A stretch of DNA of 64,000 nt from Hibiscus mutabilis (lineage: Eukaryota; Streptophyta; Magnoliopsida; Malvales; Malvaceae), in contig CM033752.1 of the NCBI GenBank assembly GCA_019671005.1, positions 27,598,969 through 27,662,968 of the forward strand, in the 5' to 3' direction. Each line of letters opens with the position of its first letter. Positions within the stretch are counted from its first letter, which is position 1. Shown here piece after piece: positions 35,907 through 46,674 of this stretch. The position numbers and the translations under genes are program-made. The notes below the pieces were generated by a model. That model was not told where the DNA came from and searched no databases. It saw only the letters and a list, made by a program, of their open reading frames with translations.

Positions 35907-36507
35907 TTACAGTTGTTGCGATTGTGGCTCATAGCTTTCTCTGGTTTTACGTCTAAAAACGGCTTGAACGTCTTCTATGAGTCGAGGATAGGCTTCCCAT
36001 CTAGTTTTCTTAAAAATTGGCAAACAGGGTCTTTTATCGTCAGATTCCCTAGACGTTGCCATTCATTTTGAAATATCAACCATAAATCAAGATTTTGTCT
36101 CTGCACATCTCCACTAGGATGTGTCTCAAGAGAACTTTGGATATCCTCCAAATTCTCCTTACTCAGTCCATCCTTAACAAATCTAATTTTGTCATCTCAA
36201 TTTATGGAAGGCATCCCAATAGAACGGCATCTTCCCAAACAAGTCCATCTTACACATTTTCGGCAGTCTGATCCGAGACGTTTGGATCTTCTTTTCATTG
36301 CATATGTACTTCTTCCAGTACCAGGTAAATGTAAAAAGGGAAGATATTCTTCATACCTTTTGCTTCGATCAGCATACAAACAACAGTAGGCATGTCTTTG
36401 TTTATGAGCATTCTCAATCTTTCAACCCTAACTTTGTAAAGTTTCAGAATCATGTTTAATGGAATAGAAGAAAGACGTTTCTGCAGTTTTGAGAGAACAA
36501 CATCCAT
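35907..36507 (-). pseudogene. Basic cysteine-rich ORF, possibly from a flexivirus-type nucleic-acid-binding protein
   Basis: From the ATG at 36507 the frame runs about 200 codons to a TAA at 35907, with no intron. It is interrupted by a shift near 36390, a TGA near 36187 and a shift near 36010. The N-terminal ~40 residues are Leu/Arg-rich. The middle has an Arg/Lys-rich patch (RS-YA--RR) followed at once by closely spaced cysteines (C-x2-C-x4-C-x3-C, about 36255-36215). The C-terminal part is acidic then basic. It is not a known Athila product. The basic patch plus Cys cluster, a start with MDV, and the small size recall the cysteine-rich proteins of carlavirus-like plant flexiviruses. That match is by memory of layout only. 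A host zinc-finger gene copy is the alternative. It is in sense with Athila and with the LOG-like frame. Confidence 0.4.
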
Positions 36508-36639
36508 TTTGAAAGCAAAGGAAAATGAAAGAGAAAACCAGAGGGTGAAATTGAAAGAAAAACTGAGAAATGAATATACAATATCAGTTTTGTGGGTAGC
36601 TAATGAACTGAAATATTTCACGGAGTACCGTTATCTGCC

Positions 36640-36745
36640 ATTTAACCGGGAATAAAATTACTAATAATAATTTAATATAATAGTAAATATAATAATAATA
36701 ATATATAATAATATAATAATAATAAATATAATTATATATAATTAC
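36640..36745. repeat. (AATAAT)n-type low-complexity tract
   Basis: An AAT/ATA-rich run separates the Athila integrase end from the captured segment. It could mark the border of the insertion into the element. Confidence 0.7.
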
Positions 36746-36757
36746 ATCAAAATATTT

Positions 36758-37660
36758 TTAACAAGGATCTAAAAGATAAAGAACTTCACCTTGATTGGCT
36801 TGATTTTCAATGAAAGGTTTAAGTCTGTGTCCATTGACTTTGAACACGTTTCCAGTTTTAGGATTTTCAATTTCAATTGCTCCATAAGGATAAACATGCT
36901 TCACTACAAAAGGTCTACTCCATCTTGATCTTAATTTTCCAAGAAACAAGCGAAGTCTAGAATTATAAAGGAGAACATTTTGCCCAACATCAAATGTTTT
37001 TCTTTAAATTCTTTTATCGTGAAAGGCTTTGTTTCTTTCTTTATAAAACTTTGAATTTTCATATGCATCATTTCTAAGTTCATCAAGTTAATTAATTTGT
37101 AATTTTCGCAATTCTGCAGCATCATCAAGATTAGAGTTAAACATTTTAATAGCCCAATATGCTTTATGCTCCAATTCCACAGGTAAATGACAAGGTTTTC
37201 CATAAACTAGTCTATAGGGGGACATGCCCAATGATGTTTTAAAAGCAGTTCGATAAGCCCATAAAGCATCATTAAGTCTTAAAAACCAATCTTTACGATT
37301 TGGGTTAATTGTTTTTCCAAAATCTGTTTAATTTCCCTATTTGCAAGTTCTACTTGTCCATTTGTCTGAGGGTGATAAGAGGTTGCAACTTTATGTGTAA
37401 TGGTACATTTATTAATTAAAGATTCAAAAACCTTGTTGCAAAAATGTGTTCCACCATCACTTATAATAGATCGAGGAATTCCAAATCGACTTAAAATATT
37501 TTCTTTTAAAAATTTGATCATTATTGCGACATGGAATTGCCTCTATTCATTTTGAAACATAATCAATTGCGACCAAAATATATAAGAAACCAAAAGAAGG
37601 TGGAAATAGACCCATAAAATCAATTCCCCAACAGTCAAAGATTTCAATCACTCAAATTGG
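36758..37660 (-). pseudogene. Athila A integrase (catalytic core and C-terminus)
   Basis: The core begins near 37610 with 'IDFMG', the first catalytic Asp. The second is in SDGGTHF (about 37455) and the Glu is in GQVELANREIK (about 37345). Exactly 35 residues lie between the second Asp and the Glu, so the DD35E triad is conserved. The chain continues through 'KPCHLPVELEHKAYWAIK' (about 37190-37140) to a C-terminal GPF/Y-like region (SRPFVVKHVYPYGAIEI, about 36915) and stops at 36758. Stops and frameshifts occur near 37640, 37540, 37280 and 36940. It joins the proviral DNA to the host chromosome. Confidence 0.85.
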
Positions 37661-37662
37661 GT

Positions 37663-38457
37663 TTATGGCATCATGTTTCTTTTAGAAATAGTTCCCAATT
37701 TTTGACAATTTTCACAAGACTTGCAAAAATTATGAGCATCTTTGAATAAGGTTGGCCAATAAAATCCACATTGTAAAATTTTTGCTGCAGTTTTCTTTGA
37801 TGAAAAGTGTCCACCACATACCCTGGAATGACAAAAATTAAGGACACTACTTACCTCATTTTCTGGTATGCATCTTCTAAATATTTGGTCAGGACAATAC
37901 ATGAAAAAGTAAGGATCATCCCAATAAAATTTCTTTACTTCATTCAGAAACTTTCTCTTATCTTGAAGATCCCATTGAAAAGGAATTTTACCTGTGGCAA
38001 GATAATTAGCAATGTCAGCAAACCATGGTGTTACAGAAATACTTAAAAGTTGTTCATCAGGAAAAGTATCATTAATTGGTGTGGATTCAAAAGATGTATC
38101 ACAAACTAGTCTTGATAAATGATCTGCCACCACATTTTCTACTCCTTTCTTATCACAAATGGTGATATTGAACTCTTGAAGTAAAAGAATCCACCTGATC
38201 AACCTTGGTTTGGCATCCTTTTTGGAAAGAAGATATTTTAAAGCTGCATGATCACTAAAAATAACAATTGATGATCCAACAAGATAAGATCTAAATTTAT
38301 CCAATGCAAATACTACTGCAAGTAATTCTTTTTCAGTAGTGGAATAATTCATTTGATCACTATTTAAAGTTTTACTTGCATAATATATGACATATGGTTT
38401 CTTATCCTTTCTTTGTCCTAAAACAGCACCAACAGCATAATCACTAGCATCACACAT
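37663..38457 (-). pseudogene. Athila A RNaseH and integrase zinc finger
   Basis: This is the longest open stretch in the window (264 codons). RNaseH starts at once with CDASDYAVGAVLGQ (first catalytic Asp), then TTEKELLAVVFALDKFRSYL (Glu), FSDHAALKYLLSK (Asp) and VADHLSRL (Asp), so all four catalytic acids are present. The C-terminal ~65 residues form the HHCC zinc finger of integrase, ending CKSCENCQKLG. A frameshift separates it from RT at 38460 and from the integrase core at 37660. Confidence 0.9.
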
Positions 38458-38479
38458 GATTTCAAATGATAAAGTCCAA

Positions 38480-39651
38480 TCAGGAGGTCACAGAAATTAA
38501 CATGTTTTTAAGTTGTTTAAAAGCATGCTCACAATCTTCATTCCATTCAAATGCACTATCTTTTAATAAGAGATTACATAATGGTTTAGATATTACACTA
38601 AAATTCTTTATGAATCTCCTATAAAATCCTGCATGTCCTAAAAATGACCTTACATCCTTTACAGTCTTGGGTGTTGGCAAGTTGGAAATTAAATCAATTT
38701 TTGACTTGTCTAATTCAATTCCCTTTCTAGAAACAACATGACCCAAGACAATATCGTTAGTAACCATAAAATGACATTTTTCCAATTAAGAACAAGATTT
38801 TTTTTCTTCACATCTAACCAACACCTTTTTCTAAATTTGACAAGCAATCATCAAAGGAATCACCAAAAATAGAAAAGTCATCCATAAATACCTCAAGAAT
38901 ACGTTCAACCATATCACTGAAAATGCTTAACATGCATCTTTGAAATATGGCTGGAGCATTGCATAATCCAAAAGGCATCCTTCTATATGCAAATGTGCCA
39001 AAGGGACATGTGAATGTACTTTTCTCTTGATCCTCAGGTGCAATTGCAATTTGATTATACCAGAGTATCCATCTAAAAAACAATAATATTCATGCCCTGT
39101 AACTCTTTCTAAGATTTGATCCATGAAGGGTAAAGGAAAATGATCATTCCAGTTACTGCGTTAAGTTTTCTATAATCAATGCACACACGCCAACCATAAA
39201 CAGTCTTAGTTGGAATTAATTCATTATTTTCATTTTTAACCACATTAACTCCAGATTTCTTAGGTACTACTTGAGTAGGACTTACCCATTTACTATCAGA
39301 AATAGGATAAATAATTCCATTATCCAATAGTTTAATGACTTCATTTCTCACTACTTCTTTCATATTAGGATTTAGCCTTCGTTGCATTTGTCTACAAGAT
39401 TTAGCATTTTCTTCTAAATAAATATTATGAGTACAAATCAATGGGCTAATTCCTTTTATGTCAGCTATAGTCCATCCTAATGCATTCTTATGTAGTTTTA
39501 AAATTTCTAACAACTTACCTTCTTGGAATGCATCAATTGTTGCAGAGATTATAACTGGAAATGTTTCATTCTTACCCAAAAATGAATATTTTAGGTGAGA
39601 TGGCAATGGCTTCAGATCCAAATTTGGTGGTTCTTCATTTGATGATACCAA
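38480..39651 (-). pseudogene. Athila A reverse transcriptase
   Basis: Three frames cover RT. 39651-39109: linker, 'GWTIADIKGISP', fingers with WVSPTQVVPKKSG and WRVCIDYRKLN. 39083-38814: palm with FGTFAYRRMPFGLCNAPA and the intact catalytic FMDDF (about residues 66-70 of this frame). 38785-38480: thumb/connection with EKCHFMVTNDIVLGH and RSFLGHAGFYRRFIKNFS. Two frameshifts separate them. RT copies the element RNA into DNA in the virus-like particle. Closest in character to Athila RT. Confidence 0.9.
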
Positions 39652-39711
39652 AGCAGTTGGTAGTGATGGAAGTTCCTCAAATTTTTGTATCCAACAATGA
39701 TTATCATTTTC

Positions 39712-40240
39712 CTACACAAGATTTTTCTTAGGGCCATCATCAATTTCAGAATCAACAAAATAATTTTCTAAAGGATCAGAAAGTTTAGAAATATTGATTT
39801 GTTCATGAACAAGTTCGTCGATAAAATCCACTTCATGTACTTCAGAATTCTCTCCAGGTTGCTTACAAACATTGAACACATTTAATTCTAAACTCATGTT
39901 CCCAATAGAAAGGTTTAAAACACCATTCCTACAATTAATCAAGGCATTAGAAGTAGCAAGAAATGGGCGACCTAAAATAACAGGAATTTGTGCATTTGCA
40001 TTTGAAACAGGGCTTGTGTCCAAAACAATAAAATCAACTGGAAAGTAAAATTTATCAATTTGAACCAACACATCTTCTACCACTCCTCGAGGAATTTTAA
40101 TAGAACGATCAACAAGTTGGAGTGTAAAAGGTGTTGCTTTAAGCTCACCCAAACCTAACTATTGATACACCGAAAAAGGTAAAAGATTAACACTAGCACC
40201 AAGATCAAGCAAAGCACGCTCTATTCTAGTGTTACCAATA
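39712..40240 (-). pseudogene. Athila A aspartic protease region
   Basis: Near 40215-40165 the minus strand reads DLGASVNLLPFSVYQ. DLGAS is the Athila form of the aspartic protease active-site motif. An in-frame TAG follows directly (Q-stop-LGLG), then GELKATPFTLQLVDRSIK, VDKFYFPVDFIVLD and VILGRPFLATSNALINCRNG, the rest of the protease fold. After it comes an acidic linker to RT. The stop would separate the catalytic Asp from the rest, so this copy cannot make protease without readthrough. Confidence 0.85.
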
Positions 40241-41997
40241 ATGCATGAAATTGTCGGGCATCCAGGGTCTTTGTATTTAGGTGGGGTAAGATGCTGAATG
40301 ATCGAGCTTATAGTTTATGTTAAAAATGCTTTCTTTTGCACATTATGTTTTCTTTTGACAGTACACATATCTTTCAAAAACTTTGCATATGATGGAACTT
40401 GTTTGATTGCATCCAACAAAGGAATATTGATCTTAACTTGTTTAAAAAGTTCTAAAAATTTAGCATTTTTGTTTAAATTCTTTGTTGGTTGTAATCTCTG
40501 GGGAAAAGGAGAAGGAATTACACATTTATCTTTTTCTATGTCAATATTTTTAGACTTACCATTATTCTCACCTTTACCTTTTGAAGGGATGAAGATTCTT
40601 GAATTTTTTATGGAATAGTTTTATCAACCTTCTTACCACTTCGGAGGGTTGTGATAGATTTAATATCTTCTTGTTGATTTCCACTAGAACAAGAAGCAAG
40701 AGATTGATTAGAAGGATTTGGAAGAGGTTGAGCAGGAAACTTACCTTTTTCTTGAGTGCGCAACGAAGCTGTCAATGTTGAAAGTGTTGTCTTGATTTCA
40801 TTGATAGCTTGTGATGCTTGAATATTATAATTTTTCTGCTCCTGCATGAAAACTTGCAATGTCTCGTCAAGACTTTTTACTTGGGAATATAAATTAGATG
40901 AACCGATGGAGACTTTTGGATTTGGGGTACATGAGAATGGTTATTATTTTGCCAACCAAAGTTTGGATGATTTTTCCATTGAGGATTATAAGTTTTAGAA
41001 TAGGGAGAAGGGAAAGGCTTCGAGGATGTATTTATGAAATTTGCATTCTCATGCAACATTTCTTTAAAAATTGGAATATTCGGACATTTAAGAGTAGAGT
41101 GTCGCATTAACAGAATTAACTTCTTTTATTTTCCTAGTTTCTATGGCATCAGTCTTCTAGACAAAGTAGTAAACTTAGCACTTAAATCATCATCTTGGTT
41201 AAGGTGATATTTTCCTTTATTATGCACAAGATTACGTTTAGCTGATATTTCTGTAGAATTATCTGTGTGCCAAGATTGAGAATTTTTAGCTAAATGATCT
41301 AAGTAATGAAAAGCTTCTTCGGGTAGTTTACTCATGAAATCACCATTGCACATTGTTTCAACAAATTTTTTAGTTTCAGGAGTCAAACCATCATAGAAAA
41401 AACTTATGATACGCCATTCTTCAAAACCATGATGTGGGCAAGAATTTAATAAATCTTTAAAATGTTCCCAACAGTGAAAAACGTATCATTTGGCTTCTAA
41501 TTGAAATTTTGAATTTGTTTCTTTAAAGCATTAGTTTTATGTGTTGGAAAAAACTTTTTTAAAAATTGAGTTTGCATTTCTTGCCAAGTTTCAATTGACC
41601 TAGGTTTCAACGTATTAAGCCAAATTTTTGCCTTATCTTTTAAAGAAAAAAGAAATAATTTGAACTTAATAATTTCATTTGAACAGTGTTGGTCATTAAA
41701 AGTAACACACACATCTTCAAAATCTTTAAGGAAAGCATAAGCACTTTCACATTCCATGTTATGAAAAGTAGGAAGCAAAGATATCATACCCGGTTTAAAT
41801 CGAAAGTTGTTTGCATTTGGAGGAAATATAAAGCATGAAGGTAGTGAAGTTCGAGGGGGTTGCAAGTAATCACGCATCGAGCGCACTTGCATATTCGTAT
41901 TTTCATTGAGAACAATTTGATCTTCAACCATGGTAGGTGAATTTGGAGGTGTGTCAAACATATTTCTGAAAAGAGTTTCAAAATTATTTCTAACCAA
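40241..41997 (-). pseudogene. Athila A gag
   Basis: The ATG at 41997 starts MVRNNFETLF. The 166-codon frame to 41497 contains the gag capsid core 'ESAYAFLKDFEDVC', 'KFKLFLFSLKDKAKIWLNTL' and 'WQEMQTQFLKKFFPTHKT'. It continues, after frameshifts, in 41386-41141 ('GDFMSKLPEEAFHYLDHLA'), 41107-40877 (Asn/Pro-rich, 'YNPQWKNHPNFGWQNN') and 40859-40608. The expected Athila zinc knuckle lies in the broken stretch near 41110 and I cannot see all its cysteines. Gag forms the particle and binds the element RNA. Confidence 0.85.
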
Positions 41998-42110
41998 ACG
42001 ACGAGAATTAAAATCACGCTACCAAACCGACGTAAAAAACTAATATACATATAAATAGGCTGTAGAATAGTCCATTAAATATAATATACATAGGAGGTAA
42101 AACCGCCCAT

Positions 42111-42484
42111 TAAATATAAATATAAATATAAATATAAATATAAATATAAATATAGATATAGATATAGATATAAATATAGATATAGATATAGATATAGATA
42201 TAGATATAGATATAGATATAGATATAGATATAGATATAGATATAGATATAGATATAGATATAGATATAGATATAGATATAGATATAGATATAGATATAGA
42301 TATAGATATAGATATAGATATAGATATAGATATAGATATAGATATAGATATAGATATAGATATAGATATAGATATAGATATAGATATAGATATAGATATA
42401 GATATAGATATAGATATAGATATAGATATAGATATAGATATAGATATAAATATAAATATAAATATAAATATAAATATAAATAAA
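42111..42484. repeat. 374-bp hexanucleotide microsatellite (TAGATA)n/(TAAATA)n in the Athila leader
   Basis: About 62 six-base units. A core of TAGATA repeats is flanked on both sides by TAAATA repeats, and one TAAATA also sits inside the left part. It lies between the primer site (42506) and the gag start (41997), so it is in the transcribed leader. It produces artefact Leu-Tyr and Ile-Tyr frames on the minus strand. Confidence 0.95.
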
Positions 42485-42505
42485 CATGAATTCTAAAGCT
42501 TACCT

Positions 42506-42523
42506 TCCCCGGCAACGGCGCCA
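42506..42523 (-). other. Athila A primer binding site (tRNA-Asp)
   Basis: The plus strand TCCCCGGCAACGGCGCCA equals the 3' end of plant tRNA-Asp with CCA. On the minus strand it lies six bases after the LTR end. Athila elements use this primer. Confidence 0.9.
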
Positions 42524-42529
42524 AAAACT

Positions 42530-44026
42530 TGACCGGCTCTTTTCAGTCGTATACCCAAGTGCAAGTTGTTGTCAAGTAATAATTCTCGAGAGTCCGAAGT
42601 CGAACCACAGGGAAGTTTTGTTTAGAAATTACAAGATTATAAATAAAATAAAAAATCTGCAAAGAGAACAACTGATTAGAAAATAAACAACAATATAAAT
42701 AAAAGAAACTGAGGTTTTGAGAATCCACTCTTTGTATTATATTAAGATTAATTTTTATTCATCTTATTACTCGATTGAAGTCCATATGATGAAATGAAAT
42801 CCAATCGGAAGGTCTTGCAATGAAAGTCCATTGTCCAATGTCCATAATCAAAGTCCAAAGTGCAATAAACAATGTCCAAAAAAATGCAAAGGTATAACAT
42901 ATGATGTTATATGGATTGCTGGAATCAAAATTAATAAACAAGTCCAAGTGTTCATTATGCTAATTTGTTTTGTCTACAATAAATCAAGTTAATTATAACA
43001 AACATTTATTGTGCCAAATTACTTGTCTATAATGAATCAAGGTTCTTAATTTACTAACATGAATATTAACCAACTGAATTTAACATCATATACTAATTTA
43101 ACATGTTTTAGCGTACGTTGAGAATTTCAAACTAACCTTTAGTATATACCAAAAGCTTCATCCTTTCACCTCAGCAACTTGACTTAGAAAGACGACATAA
43201 CTTTAAAGAAAATATAATTTGGTTTACAAAAACCAAACATAAAGAAGAAAAATATAAACATGAAAGAAAGAAAAGTAAGAAAGAAAAAAATAAAGAAAGA
43301 AAAAAAGAAAAGTGATCTTGAATATTTAACAACAATGTTACAACCAAGCTTTCAAGATGATTTACAAGGCAAAACTAAAGCCTATTTATAGGAAATTTGG
43401 GAGGCTAGATGACAAAGAGTGGTGGCTGGAAATTCATATCCTTGCATTAGTTGATGATGACTTTGCATTATTTGATGATGACTTTGAATTATTTGATGAT
43501 AATTTTGCATTATTTGATGATGACTTTGATAAGCTCCGGTTTTCAGCAATTTCTGGGCAATTGCAGATTTGATTTGGATTTCCAACCACTTTGAAAATAT
43601 AGTATACTCAATTAGCTTCAAAACGGTATCTTACGGGCTAATTTTCGAGTTCTAGAGCTCAAGTTATGGTCAAAACCGTGTAACATATTGAGTGTAGAAT
43701 TTTCATACGAGTTTTTTGAGTCTATTTTCTCAATTTCAGCATTTTCCCAATTCCTTTCACCTTGGATCATCTTTGGATTCAACTTCATTTGTGTCATAAT
43801 TGCAATAACCAAATTCAACATATCTAAGCCTGCAATTAACACAAAAATACAATTTATTAAAAATAACTAAAAACATAACAAAAGTATTAAAACCGCAACA
43901 TATTTAAAATACAAACCACAAAATATGAAATAACTAAAAACCTACAAATTTCAATAAAACACTTAATAAATAATGCAAATGTTCGTACTATAGATACTAA
44001 AATGAGACTATATTAAGGACTCATCA
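42530..44026 (-). mobile_element. Athila A 5' LTR (1497 bp)
   Basis: The pair of 21866-23377. It starts TGATGAGTCC on the minus strand at 44026, next to GTGCC (44027-44031), and ends CGGTCA at 42530. A purine-rich run (43240-43310) and a repeated ATTTGATGATGACTTTG motif (43450-43530) are shared with the other LTR. Confidence 0.9.
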
Positions 44027-44031
44027 GTGCC

Positions 44032-44640
44032 ACTACTGTCATATAACGGTTGTTGTTGTGGTTGCAAACCGTTATTTAAATCTATGTCTCTAATAGCGGG
44101 CAATGAAAGAAATTAAAATTTAAGAGTAGGTCCATAGTAACAATTATTGAAAAAATTGGGACCTAATAACAAGTATTGAAAAATAAATAAATTTTAAGAC
44201 TATATCCATAATAAATTGAAAAAATCGGGGACCTAACAACAAGTATTAGAAAAAAAATGAATATTAAGAGTAGACCCCTAATAATAAATATTGAAAAAAA
44301 CATAGTCTCCTATTGACAAGTATTAAAAAATGGGCCCCTGCCATCATATAAAGGTCGTTGTTGTGGTTGCATATCTCTATTTAAATCTTTGTCTCTAATA
44401 GCAATAAATAAATAAAAATTAAATTTTAAGGGTAAGTCCATAGTAACAAGTATTGAAAAAAAATTAAATTTTAAGACTATATTCATAATAACAAATATTG
44501 AAAAAACCGGAGACCTAATAACATGTATTAGAAAAAATCGAATATTAAGAGTAGACCCCTAATAAATATTGGAAAAAACTTATCTCCTACTAACAAGTAT
44601 TAAAAAAGGGCCCTAATAATAAATATACAAAAATTGAATC
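44032..44640. repeat. ~300-bp tandem duplication right of Athila A
   Basis: Unit 1 (44032-44336) and unit 2 (44337-44640) share in order CATATAA-GG-CGTTGTTGTGGTTGCA, CTAATAGC, GTCCATAGTAACAA, TTTTAAGACTATAT, AATATTAAGAGTAGACCCC and CTCCTA-TGACAAGTATTAAAAA. The units differ by small indels and many substitutions. The Athila A insertion lies at the left edge of unit 1. No coding sense seen. Confidence 0.75.
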
Positions 44641-44935
44641 TTTAATAATAAATATAATTTAAAAATATAATATTTAATTTCCCTAAATGATGGGCCCGCA
44701 ATACCGACATATCTAGCTGCAATACGGATATGTCTTTTACAACGACGTTAGTAGTATAGCAACAAAACAGCAAAATGATAAAATTCAAAATAAATCACGT
44801 AAAGATAATTGGGTTATAAAAGATGCAAAAACTAAGCAAAAAATGCAGAAATGTATGCATAAGACACCAATATGGAGACAATTTAATCAATAAAAGTGGA
44901 AAAAATACATGCTCTTTAGAGAGCTATCACCTCTC
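44641..44935. other. AT-rich intergenic DNA
   Basis: No open frame, repeat or motif that I can assign. Confidence 0.5.
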
Positions 44936-45420
44936 TTTATAATTAAAAATGTAGAAGGCCCGGGTTTACCAATATCTGCTTCATAATTGGTTCCGTTAGA
45001 AGTTTTTGCTCTTCATCCACAGTTTATATGAGCAGATCGCACAGCTGAGGAAACACAACATATTCATTTATCCATAGCTTAGTACGTCAAATATGAATCG
45101 AGATTAACACAGATGAAGTACATGAAATTTCTACTTGCGTTCTGGGCAGTTAATTTGGCTTCTCTAACATGGAACGATTCCTCTGGCAGAAGAATTATAT
45201 GTCCCACACAAATAAATTGGCAATTATAAACTCCATATTTGAAGTCCACCAAAGGCAACAAAATGCTCGAAAACAATACTTACGAGTTATTTTGCCTTGA
45301 AAAGCGTGAAAACAAGTTTACGCATTTTTTTTATAATTTGATCACATCTTTAATTATAAATGATTCAATAATTTTGTCATTCAACTAGATTAACATGTGT
45401 CATTATCTAATTAAAAAAAT
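44936..45420 (-). pseudogene. Host-like exon fragment, copy 1, with Mutator-type flank
   Basis: On the minus strand, about 45240-45139 reads 'VYNCQFICVGHIILLPEESFHVREAKLTAQN' in part, a well-formed protein segment of a family I do not recognise. It ends at AGAAC followed by GCAAGT, a splice donor changed from GT to GC. Copy 2 at 47569-47830 has the intact GTAAGT. The right flank (45342-45420) matches the subterminal part of the Mutator-like element at 46945-47010, so copy 1 is probably also inside a related, more broken element. Confidence 0.6.
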
Positions 45421-45479
45421 AATTAAAAAATAAAAAAGGACCCCGGGTAGCAAAAGTTTCTTTCAACCGGATTAGGTGG

Positions 45480-45800
45480 GCATTGCGACCGTCAAATTGG
45501 TGGTGGAGCAACTCGAAACTCAATGTGTATCAGTCATCCTCGCTAGTACTACTAATAACATCTCCATCAACTAACAGACCAAAATAAAATACAATATTCT
45601 CTAGTGTAATTGTCATCTCACCACACTGAAGATGAAATGCGCCTGTCTCATGTCCCCACCTTTTTAACAGTGCGTTTATCAAGTTCAGCGCTAACTTAAT
45701 ACCTCATTATAGTGCACACGTGTAGAAGTCCAGCCTTCAAATAAGGATTAAGATCTTCATGATGTGGCCTAGTGATCCGCGTGATATAAACTCTAAGACC
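45480..45800 (-). pseudogene. Plant mobile domain (PMD) remnant
   Basis: On the minus strand, 'NPYLKAGLLHVCTI' (about 45755) is followed, after a frameshift, by LINALLKRWGHETGAFHL and QCGEMTITLENIVFYFGL plus LVDGDV (about 45690-45560). The sequence fits the PMD consensus of xxALxERWRPETHTFHL, GECTITLEDV and LGLPVDG. PMD proteins are carried by several plant transposons and by a few domesticated host genes. One frameshift and a TGA just after the domain show decay. It may belong to the neighbouring Mutator-like sequences. Confidence 0.7.
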
Positions 45801-46674
45801 TCATTCATAACTCTATAATTAAAAAATTATATCAATTAATTATTTTAAATATATTAAACTAAATTTTAAATACAAATTAAATCAAAAATTAAAATAATTA
45901 AAAAATGAAAAAGACTAACTAGAGATACGTACAGTCCAAAAATAGTTATAGACGTGATCACGATCCACTCTGATTAAACTCCCCATTATATCAAACTTTT
46001 GAACTTGCTAAAAAATAACTCTCAAATGCTATTTTACTAGGAGGATTAGATACGAAAATAGATAAGTGTGATTTTGAAGTTGAACCATACTCCTATTTTT
46101 AGGAAAATTCGAACCTATTCAGACATGGGTATTGATTGAAACTTCCGTCTAGCCAAGCCCAAATACAATACTCTTGTCCAGCAAAATGATAATCAAAATT
46201 CAAATTAAAGCGGTCAATTTAGTACTCAAAGGTCAAAAAAATCTTACCTACTCGTTATAACATGAAACTCGCTTTTAGTTAAGCGTTTGTTCCTTTAATA
46301 AAAAATTAATTACTGCAATAAAATAAGCCTTATCTGATACATTATTTAAATTTTTCGTAGAACTCGCTTTTAGTTAAACACGAGTTTTTTTTTTAAATTT
46401 AATAATGAGGGAATCTGAAAAGTGCATCCTCATAGGATAGAACTCACTTTGAGCTAGATGCGAGTACTTAACTCGCTACTTGGGGGACGTGAATCCGTCC
46501 TACGTGGTCTTAAAGGAGTATTTATCTAAGTAATCTAGGATGAGTTTATTTATCTAAATATTTTTAATAGGGTTATTTAGAAAAAATAGCCTTGAATTAT
46601 GATGTAAAAAAGTATAATATAAAGGTTTAAAGGTCCGTTTAGTATCCTTTAAAGTATATTATTTTCATCAAGTA
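45801..46674. other. Non-coding AT-rich DNA with three AACTCGCTTTTAGTTAA-type motifs
   Basis: AACTCGCTTTTAGTTAA occurs near 46266 and 46362, and a looser form (AACTCACTTTGAGCTAGATGCGAGT) near 46441. No convincing coding sequence. It could be a 5' or non-coding part of the PMD-bearing element. Confidence 0.5.

Larger units (their letters stand above)
21866..44026 (-). mobile_element. Athila A: LTR retrotransposon with captured ORFs and a nested chromovirus
   Basis: LTRs lie at 21866-23377 and 42530-44026, both TGATGAGTCC...CGGTCA on the minus strand. Identical GTGCC duplications flank it at 21861-21865 and 44027-44031, so the whole 22.2 kb arose from one insertion plus later nested events. 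Order on the minus strand: 5' LTR, tRNA-Asp primer site, leader with a huge microsatellite, gag, PR, RT, RNaseH, INT, a basic Cys-rich ORF, a LOG-like ORF (split by chromovirus E), 3' non-coding region, polypurine tract, 3' LTR. Without E the element is about 12.6 kb. The LTRs differ by roughly 5-7% in the parts I aligned, so it is not young. Every coding part carries stops or frameshifts. Confidence 0.9.

Noticed and set aside
42075..42524. 149-codon Leu-Tyr repeat and 125-codon Ile-Tyr repeat reading frames
   Set aside because: They are translations of the TAGATA/TAAATA microsatellite in two frames. They have no real start context and lie in the non-coding leader of Athila A.
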